From assembly GCF_017302985.1 (NCBI RefSeq), contig NZ_JAFIMU010000007.1, forward strand, positions 682,001 through 746,000: a stretch of DNA of 64,000 nt, in the 5' to 3' direction. Below are positions 20,501 to 27,962 of this stretch, one piece after another. Position 1 is the first letter of the stretch. Each line of letters begins with the position of its first letter. This DNA comes from Corallococcus macrosporus. GTDB taxonomy: Bacteria > Myxococcota > Myxococcia > Myxococcales > Myxococcaceae. The notes under the pieces are model-generated. The model saw only the letters and a list, made by a program, of their open reading frames with translations, made no database searches and was not told the DNA's origin. The position numbers and the translations under genes are program-made.

Positions 20501-20686
20501 GTCAGCGAGATGCGCTCCGTCTCCATCTCCATGCTCCAGCGCAAGATGCGCATCGGCTACAACCGCGCGGCGCGCATGATTGAGCGCATGGAGCGCGACG
20601 GCGTGGTGGGCCCCGCGGACGGCGCCAAGCCTCGCGAGGTCCTGCTGCGCGGCCTGGGCGACATGCCCGGCGCCGGGGCGATGTAG
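17600..20686 (+). CDS. ftsK: DNA translocase FtsK
   Basis: Septum-anchored motor that pumps chromosome DNA during division and aligns termini. In 1028 residues: four N-terminal membrane helices (about 43-190), a long acidic/basic coiled segment and proline-rich linker (about 220-430), the alpha/beta RecA-like motor with Walker A GTTGSGKS (613-620), Walker B-like YIVVIIDELADL, and the C-terminal gamma winged helix (SISMLQRKMRIGYNRAARMIE) that reads orientation sequences. A charged insert of about 95 residues (708-800) separates NIAGFNKLVE from Walker B, much longer than the loop in E. coli FtsK. I use the ATG at MTAAKKGGRG, since the upstream in-frame segment covers the promoter. Linker length differs widely in the family. 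Confidence 0.95.
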   Translation: MTAAKKGGRGEKAVLSRQEIATRRKALNNKKMKAPGAASPAKRALVGVFILAASLLALLAVATFDAHDRVGPGFHNAVGPTGHLIAEGLRGALGVCAYLIPVGGIYTAVVLFVGNRERRRLPQIISLALLTCSVSVLAQLMFAKDKGWAHPPGGALGASLGGLMEGMFSTVGTIILVTAISAAALIVGTQYTFFKLCSLVWAGLTVLGRRVSESAHVFWEQQKVNYAARQERLAQEKEEEAAFLAELEAEEEELSEAERLAEEAEAAEAEALAEEAVRLARQNEKEQAANAKKALKEQKEREKLEKKLTRDEAPEEDEPASDEQPSLPPERAERRPPGADPAWAASFLAPQPQLPANVDGAEPPRRPRKTPQIVTPPAAPSSPPVPAAALAPVVAEPAAKPVAMEKPAAAAGPGNALVPAPPSALARMPLIVEPKAPPKPTAVSKRPQDQFEFVGDRKSFSLPPLDVLEADKKERSALDKDAFLVTAEKLRAKLADFGIVGEVVEIRPGPVVTMYEFLPGPGIKVSKIAALQDDLAMAMEAMRVRIVAPIPGKGVVGIEVPNRDRETVFLKEIAEQDTFQKSSSKLTMCVGKDIEGMPYVFDLVKAPHLLIAGTTGSGKSVAVNSMIMSILLKATPEEVRFIMVDPKMLELSVYEGIPHLLLPVVTDPKKAALALRWAVEEMERRYQMLSEAGVRNIAGFNKLVETQASEEKPAPAPAAKKKAKPKKMFVVDVEGSTVPAPASASDGLGVAAPREDDEDLREAIVSEPAPNMEADGEEDAEFEEDGEESTPAEAASPEKKELKKLPYIVVIIDELADLMMVASREVETYVARLAQMARAAGIHLMVATQRPSTDVVTGIIKANFPTRISFMLRSKPDSMTILGTVGAEALLGMGDMLIMPPTSAHLQRVHGAYVSEHEIKKAVDHLKAQGKPVFDESILKPRDEEGEGGGGEEDELSDELYDQALAAVSEMRSVSISMLQRKMRIGYNRAARMIERMERDGVVGPADGAKPREVLLRGLGDMPGAGAM

Positions 20687-20708
20687 GCCCGCCACCACCG
20701 CTTCAAGG

Positions 20709-20744
20709 CCTCCGGGAACGGACACCCGTCTCCCGGAGGTTCTT
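20709..20744 (+). terminator. Hairpin after ftsK that includes the next gene's ribosome-binding site
   Basis: CCTCCGGGA (20709-20717) and TCCCGGAGG (20731-20739) form a perfect 9-bp stem with a 13-nt loop, followed by TTCTTT. It looks like an intrinsic terminator for ftsK. The right arm is also the only Shine-Dalgarno sequence (GGAGG) for the gene starting at 20750, so folding would hide it in read-through RNA. Confidence 0.6.
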
Positions 20745-20749
20745 TCCGA

Positions 20750-21034
20750 ATGATTGTCGCCATCTCCCGCTTCCGCGCGTCCCCCGAAGAGGCCGACGGC
20801 TGGGTCCAGCGGCTCCAGGAGCGCTCGCGGCGCGTGGATGGCTACGCGGGCTTCCTGGGCCTGGAGGTGCTGCGCTCGTTCGAGCGCTCGCCTGAAATCC
20901 TGCTCGTCACCCGCTGGAGGGACCGGGACGCCATGAAGGCCTACTTCCAGTCGGAGGACTTCCAGCGGGCGAAGGGGGCCAGCGCGTCCCAGGAGGACGC
21001 CACCTTCACGATGTACGAGGTCGTGGCCACCTGA
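20750..21034 (+). CDS. Antibiotic-biosynthesis-monooxygenase (ABM) domain protein
   Basis: A 94-residue single-domain ferredoxin-like alpha/beta protein. MIVAISRFRASPEEADGWVQRLQERS, the GFLGLEVLRS strand and ILLVTRWRDRDAMKAYFQSEDFQRA match the ABM/HmoA type, whose members are small cofactor-free monooxygenases or haem-degrading enzymes. The sequence does not decide between these. The only ribosome-binding site lies in the stem of the hairpin after ftsK. Confidence 0.85.
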   Translation: MIVAISRFRASPEEADGWVQRLQERSRRVDGYAGFLGLEVLRSFERSPEILLVTRWRDRDAMKAYFQSEDFQRAKGASASQEDATFTMYEVVAT

Positions 21035-22231
21035 GCAGTTCCCAATCGCCCCCGGGTCGTCTAAGGGCGGTGCACCATGGCTGAACGTCTTGCCCTATTC
21101 GCCACCGCCGCGCGTGGCACCGAGGACCTGCTCGCCGAGGAGCTGAAGGAGCTTGGCGCGAAGCGCATCCGCCAGGACCGCGGCGGCGTGCGCTTCATGG
21201 CCGCGCTCGACGAGGCCCTCAACGTCTGCCTCTGGTCCCGCATCGCCATGCGCGTGCTCTACCCGCTGGGCGAGTTCGACGCCCACGGCGCCCAGGGTCT
21301 CTACGACGCGGTGGCCAGCGTCCCGTGGGAGGAGCACCTCACCACGAACGTGACGTTCGCCGTGGACGCGAACCTGAAGGACACCGAGCACGCGCACTCC
21401 GGCTTCGTGGCCCTGAAGGTGAAAGACGCCATCGTGGACCGCCTGCGCGACAAGCTGGGCTCGCGGCCGGACGTGGACACGCGCAACCCGGACGTGTCCG
21501 TGGTGGCGCACCTGGTGAAGGAGAAGCTGTCGCTCTCCCTGGACCTCGTCGGAGAGCCGCTGCACCGGCGCGGCTACCGCGTGCGCCCCACCCCCGCGCC
21601 CCTGAAGGAGAACCTGGCCGCGGCCCTGCTGCGCGCGGCGGGCTACACCGGCACGGAGGCGCTGGTGGACCCCATGTGCGGCTCGGGCACCCTCGTCATC
21701 GAGGGCGGCCTCATCGCGCGCAAGCGCGCCCCCGGCATCAACCGGAGCTTCGCGGTGGAGCGCTGGCCGCACCTGGGCACGCGCGCGAAGGAGCTGCTCG
21801 CGGACCTGCGCGCGGATGCACGGCGCAACGAGCGCAAGGTGGAGGTCCCCATCCTCGGCTTCGACAAGAGCGACGAGGCGCTGGAGGCCGCGGACCGCAA
21901 CGTGAAGGCGGCCCGGCTGGGCGAGGAGATCACGCTCGCGGAAGGTGACGCGACGAAGCTGCCGCCCCTTCCCGAGGGCGGAGGGCTCATCCTCACCAAC
22001 CCGCCCTACGGTGACCGGCTCGGCTCCGGTGGCCAGAAGGGCATGAAGACCTTCTACTTCAAGCTGGGTGACAGCCTGCGCGCGCTGCCGGGCTGGCGCG
22101 TCTGGGTGCTGTCCGGCAACCCCGCCTTCGAGAGCGCCTTCCACGCGCGCCCCATGGCCCGGCGCGACGTGTGGAACGGCCCCATCCCCTGCACGCTCCT
22201 GGGCTACCGCGCCCCGCCGCTGCCCCCCGGC

Positions 22232-22810
<579 letters not shown>

Positions 22811-22833
22811 GGAAGAGGACAGGGTCCCGCCCT

Positions 22834-23265
22834 TCAGGACAGCAGGTGCGGGAAACGGGTGTGCACCACGACGTAGGCGTAATTCACCAGCAACACCAGC
22901 GGGAACGCGATGCGCACCCACAGCCACTCGCGCTCGTCCAGCTCCACCTCCGGGATGGGCAGCGCGAAGAGGAAGTGCAGCACCGTCACCAGCGCGGCCA
23001 GCGCGAACAGCAGCGCGCACACGGTGCCCAGGGGGTTGGCCTCCCACGCGCCCGGGATGTTGAAGTGCGCGACGCGGTCCGCCACGCGGGTGAGCCCACA
23101 GCCCAGGCAGGGCCAGCCCGTGTGCTCGCGCAGCACACAGCCCCAGAACGGGATGATGCGGGCCACGGGGACGTAGCGCCCCACGAGCAGCCCACCCAGC
23201 CCGACGAGCCCGAGCCATTCGAATGTCCCCAACCGTCGGTTGGGAGCGGGGATGGTGACCTTCAT
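22834..23265 (-). CDS. DUF2752 membrane protein
   Basis: A 143-residue inner-membrane protein with about three hydrophobic helices. The segment CVLREHTGWPCLGCGLTRVADRVAHFNIPGAWEANPLG matches the DUF2752 signature (PGCGLTR-type motif followed by A...NPLG). Function is unknown. The ATG has GAGG upstream, better than the GTG two codons before. It is probably co-transcribed with plsY. Confidence 0.85.
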   Translation of the reverse strand: MKVTIPAPNRRLGTFEWLGLVGLGGLLVGRYVPVARIIPFWGCVLREHTGWPCLGCGLTRVADRVAHFNIPGAWEANPLGTVCALLFALAALVTVLHFLFALPIPEVELDEREWLWVRIAFPLVLLVNYAYVVVHTRFPHLLS

Positions 23266-23354
23266 GCGCACCTCACGCCGAGTGTGCGGGATAGGTCGCG
23301 AGGATGGAAGGGGCGCCTTGCCGGGCCCGGGAAACCTGGGCTAAGCGAACGGGC

Positions 23355-23915
23355 ATGCACATGCTCCGCACCGCCCTCGTGATGCTGGTCGCCGCTCCCC
23401 TCGTGGCCCTCGCGGCGGACAAGACGCCCGCGCCCGCCAAGGCCAAGTCCGAAGCGGCCGCGAGCGACTGCCACCACCCCGCCGACGCCAAGACGCCCGA
23501 GGCCGCCAAGGCCGCCAGCTCCGGCGCCTGGACGCTCACCCGCGGCGAGCCCCTCAAGGGCGAACCCACGGTGAAGCTCGCGGAGCTGCTCGCGAAGCCC
23601 CAGGCCCACGACGGCAAGGTCGTCCGCGTGGAGGGCCAGGTGCGCAAGGCGTGTGAGAAGAAGGGCTGCTGGCTGGAGCTGGCCCAGGACGCCAAGAGCC
23701 CCGGCGTGCGCGTGACGTTCAAGGACTACGGCTTCTTCGTCCCGCTGGACTCCGCGGGCTCGCAGGCGCGCGTGGAGGGCGTGGTGAAGGTCGCGGAGCT
23801 GAGCGACGCCCACGCGAAGCACTACGAGGCGGAAGGCGCCATCGTCCCGCGCGGCGCCGACGGCAAGCCCCGCGAGGTTCAGCTCGTGGCCTCCGGCGTC
23901 GAGCTGCGCCGCTAA
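23355..23915 (+). CDS. Secreted DUF4920-type protein
   Basis: A 186-residue exported protein. A signal peptide (residues 1-21, ending LVALAA) is followed by an Ala/Lys/Pro-rich linker with a CHH motif near residue 37. The rest is an OB-like domain: DGKVVRVEGQVRKACEKKGCWLEL, VRVTFKDYGFFVPLDSAG and ARVEGVVKV. This matches DUF4920. The KACEKKGCW cysteine pair is conserved in that family and could bind metal or form a disulfide. No Shine-Dalgarno sequence is seen; TAAGCG lies 7 bases before the ATG. Confidence 0.83.
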   Translation: MHMLRTALVMLVAAPLVALAADKTPAPAKAKSEAAASDCHHPADAKTPEAAKAASSGAWTLTRGEPLKGEPTVKLAELLAKPQAHDGKVVRVEGQVRKACEKKGCWLELAQDAKSPGVRVTFKDYGFFVPLDSAGSQARVEGVVKVAELSDAHAKHYEAEGAIVPRGADGKPREVQLVASGVELRR

Positions 23916-23920
23916 CCGCG

Positions 23921-24478
23921 ATGGGTGGACGCAGCTTCAGCATGCGGGGCGTGCAGGGCGCGGCCGACCGGGCCGTGCAGCACGCCCGCGCGTGGCTCCT
24001 GGAGACGGAGCCCGGCTCGCGCGTGCACGACGTGCAGCTGGATCCGCGCTTCCAGCACCGGGGCGTGGACCTGCTCTGGGAGCTGCCCACCGGAGAGGTG
24101 CGAGGCATCGAGGTGAAGGGCGACCGGCAGGCCACCCGCCGCCGCTACTTCTTCGAGCTCATCTCCAACCTGGAGAAGGACACCCCGGGCTGCTTCCTCT
24201 ACAGCGGCGCGGACCTGATGCTGTACGTGTTCCTCACGCAGGGCGAGCTGCACGCGCTGCCCCTGCCCCGGGTGCGCGAGTGGTTCCTCCCCCGCGCGAA
24301 GGAGTACGACCTCAAGCACGCCTTCACCCAGACGGGCGCCATCCGCTACACCACCGTGGGCGCCGTGGTGCCCGTGCGGGACGTGGCGGAAGGCGTGCCC
24401 GGCGTCGTCACGGTGAAGCTCAAGCGCGCGGCGCCAGAGGCCCCGGAGTCCCAGGGCCCCCGGCGCACGGGGACTTGA
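23921..24478 (+). CDS. Uncharacterised protein with PD-(D/E)xK nuclease-like motif
   Basis: A 185-residue cytoplasmic protein. GVDLLWELPTGEVRGIEVKGDRQ contains D50...E64-x-K66, the core arrangement of restriction-endonuclease-like folds, followed by a basic RRRYFFELISNLEKD helix. This suggests a nuclease-related or inactive structural relative; the sequence does not give a specific family. It starts 5 bp after the DUF4920 gene and is probably co-transcribed with it. Confidence 0.72.
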   Translation: MGGRSFSMRGVQGAADRAVQHARAWLLETEPGSRVHDVQLDPRFQHRGVDLLWELPTGEVRGIEVKGDRQATRRRYFFELISNLEKDTPGCFLYSGADLMLYVFLTQGELHALPLPRVREWFLPRAKEYDLKHAFTQTGAIRYTTVGAVVPVRDVAEGVPGVVTVKLKRAAPEAPESQGPRRTGT

Positions 24479-24491
24479 GCAGCCCGGTCGC

Positions 24492-25430
24492 CTAGCGGCG
24501 GCGCTGGGGCTGCGCGTGCTGGTGACGGTGCGCCCGGTGGCCCGGGTGCATCTTGTCGTGCAGGGCCTCCAGCCGCTCCTGCGTGCCCATCAGCTCCAGC
24601 AGCGCGGACCGGTCGTTCTGCTGCTTGAAGACGTGCTCCAGGCGGGGCACCAGGTCGAGCGCCAGGTGGATGTCGTTGGACTTCTCCGCCTCCGCCAGCA
24701 GGCCCCGGCCCTCGACGTTCGCGTCGATCCACGCCTGCAGGTGGATGAGGCCGTCCACCGCCAGCAGGCGGGAGATGGGCGCGCGCGCCGTGTCGTGGAT
24801 GAGGTTCTTGAGGTCCTGGATGGCGGGCTCGCGCTCGCCCTTCGCGGCGCGGACCACCGCCTGGGAGATGCCGCGCCGGTCGGGCAGCAGGAACTCCTCC
24901 ACGTCGGCGAAGGCCGACGCGTCGTCCAGGTGCCCCTGGGCCGCCAGCGACTCCGCCAGGCTGTCGAACAGCTCCGCGTCCTTCTCCGAGAAGGGCGCCA
25001 GCGCCTCCTGGAGGAACGGCTGGGGCAGCGCGCCCTTGTCATCCACCGTCAGCTTCGAGCGCAGCGCCTTCACGTGCTCGAAGGCGGAAGCCACGGGGGC
25101 CTCCTTCGCGCCGTTGAGCTTGTGCACCAGCACCTGCATCAGCGTCGCCAGCGCCTGCGTGAAGTCCTGCGGGGACACGCGGTCCGGCATCCACCGGCGC
25201 CACAGCTCCACGGCCGCGGCCACGACGTAGTCCTTGAAGGGGCCGGTGCCCTTCCACTTCGCCGCCCACTGCTGGGCGATGCCGAGCGGATAGGCGGACT
25301 CCGCCAGCTTGCGGTAGTCCTCTTCGCCCACGGGGACGCCGTAGTGCCCCAGCGTGCCCAGCAGGGCCTCCGTCGAGTAGTCCTTGAGGCCCGTCTTCTG
25401 CCACGACTTTTCCACGCGCTGCGTGCTCAC
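24492..25430 (-). CDS. Helical protein of unknown function
   Basis: A 312-residue soluble, mostly alpha-helical protein with no motif I recognise. It has no signal peptide or membrane segment. Residues 90-300 look like a series of helical hairpins (for example ELFDSLAESLAAQGHLDDASAFADVEEFL), possibly an armadillo/TPR-like solenoid. The C-terminus is histidine-rich (HPGHRAHRHQHAQPQRRR), which could bind metal or nucleic acid. The start is GTG with GGAGA about 10 bases upstream. It is convergent with the nuclease-like gene (13-bp gap). Confidence 0.72.
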   Translation of the reverse strand: MSTQRVEKSWQKTGLKDYSTEALLGTLGHYGVPVGEEDYRKLAESAYPLGIAQQWAAKWKGTGPFKDYVVAAAVELWRRWMPDRVSPQDFTQALATLMQVLVHKLNGAKEAPVASAFEHVKALRSKLTVDDKGALPQPFLQEALAPFSEKDAELFDSLAESLAAQGHLDDASAFADVEEFLLPDRRGISQAVVRAAKGEREPAIQDLKNLIHDTARAPISRLLAVDGLIHLQAWIDANVEGRGLLAEAEKSNDIHLALDLVPRLEHVFKQQNDRSALLELMGTQERLEALHDKMHPGHRAHRHQHAQPQRRR

Positions 25431-25528
25431 CAGATGCTCTCCGAGGCCATGCGAGTGCCGGCCATCGGCCCCGCTGGCCGTCTTCTAGCGAAAGCGGAGC
25501 CCGGCGAATACGGCCTTTGCGGGCCCCG

Positions 25529-27076
25529 TCAGGCGGCGGACGGCTGGGGCGGTGGGCGACCCGGCACGATGGGCCACACCGTGGGCTGGCGCCGCCCGTC
25601 CTCCACGCGGCGGGCCAGGTACGGCTCGCACCCGCGCTCCTGGAATGCCCGCTTCCACGCGGCGAAGCTGCCTCCCGCGCGCCAGGCGTCCATGGCGGCC
25701 AGCCCGGCCTCCGGGCCGCACTGGGCCAGCATGTACTCCACCCAGGCCCAGCGCGCGGACGTGGGCCGCACCTCCGCCCGCCCGCGCAGGCCCTTGCGCA
25801 GCCGCTCCAGCTTGTTCTCCACCTCACGCAGCCCCGCGAAGGGCGCCCCGTCCAGCGGCGTGTTGCGCTTGGCCACGAAGGGCGCCACCCCCAGCGCCAC
25901 GGGCAGGATGCGCGACAGCTCCGTGGTGAAGCGGATCAACTCGTCGATGTCCGCGTCCTCCTCATGCGGGAGGCCCACCACGTTGTAGACCTTGAGCTGC
26001 TTCATGCCCGCGGTGCGAGCGAACTGCGCGGCCCGGACGATCTGCTCTTCGGAGTGCTTGCGGTCCACCAGGTCCCGCATCTTCTGCGAGGCCCCGTCCG
26101 CGGCCACCGTGAGGTTCGTCGCCCCGCCCCGCCGCAGCTGATCCACCAGCTCCTGCGTGAGCCGGTCCGCGCGCAGCGAGGACACGCCCACCTCGCGCCC
26201 TGAATCCACGAGGGTGCGCAGGAGCTCCACGATGCGCGGGTGGTCCGTCACCGCCGCGCCCACCAGCCCCACGCGCTTCGCATGGTCCGGGATGAGCGAC
26301 AGGATGCGCTCCGGGGGCACCGTGCGCATGCCGCCATTCGTCGTGCGGCGCATGACGCAGTAGTGGCAGCCGCGCGAGCAGCCCCGCTCCGGCTCGATGA
26401 GGAACATCGAGCGCAGCTCCGTGTGCGGCGTGATGATCTGCGTGCGAGCCGGCAGCCGGGCGTCCGTCGCCTTCGCCACGTGGTAGCGCGCCCCGCCGCC
26501 CCGCCCGGGCACCCGGAAGCCCGGGACCTTCGCCAGGTGATCCAGCAGCGCCTCGCGCTCCATGGAGGCCGCGGCCTCCAGCAGCACGTGGATCAGATCC
26601 TCCGCCTCCCCCTGGACGAGCACGTCCACGAAGGGCTCCAGCGGATCCGGGTTGGAGAACGTCAGCGGGCCGCCCGCCACCACCAGCGGATGCCTTGCAT
26701 CCCGCTCCGAGGCAAGAACCGGCAAACCAGACAACTCCAACATCGTGAACAAACCCGTGAGTTCCAATTCGTAAGCCACGGAGAATGCAAGCATTTCAAA
26801 GCCAGACACCGGTGCCTGGGATTCCCAGGTAAACAATGGCGTCCTTATTCTCTTGTATGTCTCGACATCATCCGGAAGAAAGACACGCTCCGCGGTCGCG
26901 CCCGCGTGCGCATGCACCTCCCGGTAGATGGCCTGGTAGCCCAGCGAGCTCATGCCCACGTGGTAGGGGCTCGGGTAGCAGAGCGCGACCCGGTAGGGCG
27001 CCTCCTTGCGGAGCGTCCCCACTTCGTCCGCGAGAAGCGAGCAGACGTGCTCGATGAGTTCGTATCGGCCCTCCAT
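25529..27076 (-). CDS. B12-binding radical SAM protein
   Basis: A 515-residue protein with an N-terminal cobalamin-binding-like Rossmann domain (about 25-200, including LCYPSPYHVGMSSLGYQ and PLVVAGGPLTFSNPDPL) and a radical SAM core with CxxxCxxC in ERGCSRGCHYCVMRR. It belongs to the large B12-rSAM group that includes methyltransferases and TIGR03960-like proteins; the substrate is unknown. AGGAGG before the ATG supports the start. Codon use in the first third changes abruptly: 26701-26880 is about 51% G+C by hand count, while flanks are near 70%. The reading frame is intact. Confidence 0.88.
   Translation of the reverse strand: MEGRYELIEHVCSLLADEVGTLRKEAPYRVALCYPSPYHVGMSSLGYQAIYREVHAHAGATAERVFLPDDVETYKRIRTPLFTWESQAPVSGFEMLAFSVAYELELTGLFTMLELSGLPVLASERDARHPLVVAGGPLTFSNPDPLEPFVDVLVQGEAEDLIHVLLEAAASMEREALLDHLAKVPGFRVPGRGGGARYHVAKATDARLPARTQIITPHTELRSMFLIEPERGCSRGCHYCVMRRTTNGGMRTVPPERILSLIPDHAKRVGLVGAAVTDHPRIVELLRTLVDSGREVGVSSLRADRLTQELVDQLRRGGATNLTVAADGASQKMRDLVDRKHSEEQIVRAAQFARTAGMKQLKVYNVVGLPHEEDADIDELIRFTTELSRILPVALGVAPFVAKRNTPLDGAPFAGLREVENKLERLRKGLRGRAEVRPTSARWAWVEYMLAQCGPEAGLAAMDAWRAGGSFAAWKRAFQERGCEPYLARRVEDGRRQPTVWPIVPGRPPPQPSAA
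26701..26880. other. Low-GC patch with nested palindromes inside the radical SAM gene
   Basis: A hand count gives 92 G/C in 180 bases. The patch includes CCAGACACCGGTGCCTGG (26802-26819, palindromic but for one pair) overlapping CCTGGGATTCCCAGG (26815-26829, perfect around a central T). It encodes residues about 66-125 of the cobalamin-binding region, whose protein sequence looks normal. Confidence 0.6.
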
Positions 27077-27114
27077 GGTCCTCCTGACAGTGGATTCCAG
27101 ACACTAACAACAGC

Positions 27115-27163
27115 GCGGCCCCGGACCGCCACTCCCACGTGGGGGAGGGGCTGCCGGGGCCGC
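27115..27163 (-). terminator. Terminator-like hairpin after the receptor-lipoprotein transcript
   Basis: A perfect 10-bp inverted repeat GCGGCCCCGG (27115-27124) / CCGGGGCCGC (27154-27163) surrounds an inner CCCAC/GTGGG palindrome. On the minus strand it is followed by GCTGTTGTTAG, only moderately T-rich. It lies 29 bp after the lipoprotein stop. Confidence 0.6.
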
Positions 27164-27191
27164 GTTGGCCTTCAGGGTCGGTCAGTACCGA

Positions 27192-27932
27192 CTACTTGAA
27201 GGACGGGATGGCGTTCGTCGGGACGCAGAACCCGAGCTCGGGATCGCACGTCACCGCGAAGTCCGGGTTGATACCGGAGCCGAGGCCGCACGTGGAGACG
27301 AAGTTCTCCTCCACGTTCGGATCCAGCTCGGGGTCGCAACCCGTCACCGGCCAGACCGCGCGCATGACGTACTGCGCGGTGCAGCCGTTGCTCGTGTAGG
27401 TCAGCTCGCCGGTCATCTGCGTGCCCGGCGCGCCAGGGTTCGAGTAAACCCGGACGTTGGCGAACTGGTAGGTCTTCGCACTCGGGTTCACCGAGTAGTC
27501 GATCTCGTTCGGCTTGCCCTCGTTGGCCTTGCCCGTGTTCGCGTTGACGCCCGCCGAGTTGAAGTCCGTGGCCGAGCAGAAGTCGTCCGCGTCCGTCGTC
27601 GTGGACAGGTTGCCCGTCGCCTGCAGCCCGTCGAACGTGTTGGTCGCGTCGAACTGACCCAGGCCGGCGAGCGTCAGGGGACGGATCACCAGCTTGGCCG
27701 TGTTCAGCTTCGGGTCCGCGAACTTCCACACACCCAGCTGCTCACCCGTGAGCGGCTCGAACCGGCTGCAGTCCGCGCCCGTGGGAGCGCCGACCGCGTC
27801 GTACTTGGCGTACCAGTTCGCGAAGGACGCGTCCTGGACGATGCACCCGGGGTTCGGCTGCTCGAAGTCGCAGGCGGTCAGGCTGCCCGCGGCTCCCAGC
27901 ATCACCACCGTCGAAAGAATGCTCTTGCGCAT
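27192..27932 (-). CDS. Lipoprotein co-transcribed with the TonB-dependent receptor
   Basis: A 246-residue predicted lipoprotein: signal peptide with lipobox LTAC and lipid attachment at C21. The mature protein is rich in Asn, Thr and Gly, with beta-rich stretches (KLVIRPLTLAGLGQFD, MTGELTYTSNGCTAQYVMRAVWPV) and at least eight further cysteines, including CDPELDP and a repeated CDPELGFC near the end. No known domain is recognised. The ATG with AGGAAG upstream is preferred over a GTG six codons earlier. It begins 30 bp after the receptor stop, so it may form the surface or periplasmic partner of that receptor (inference from position). Confidence 0.85.
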   Translation of the reverse strand: MRKSILSTVVMLGAAGSLTACDFEQPNPGCIVQDASFANWYAKYDAVGAPTGADCSRFEPLTGEQLGVWKFADPKLNTAKLVIRPLTLAGLGQFDATNTFDGLQATGNLSTTTDADDFCSATDFNSAGVNANTGKANEGKPNEIDYSVNPSAKTYQFANVRVYSNPGAPGTQMTGELTYTSNGCTAQYVMRAVWPVTGCDPELDPNVEENFVSTCGLGSGINPDFAVTCDPELGFCVPTNAIPSFK

Positions 27933-27962
27933 GTTGCTGATCTTCCTCACGTGGTCGGGTGG

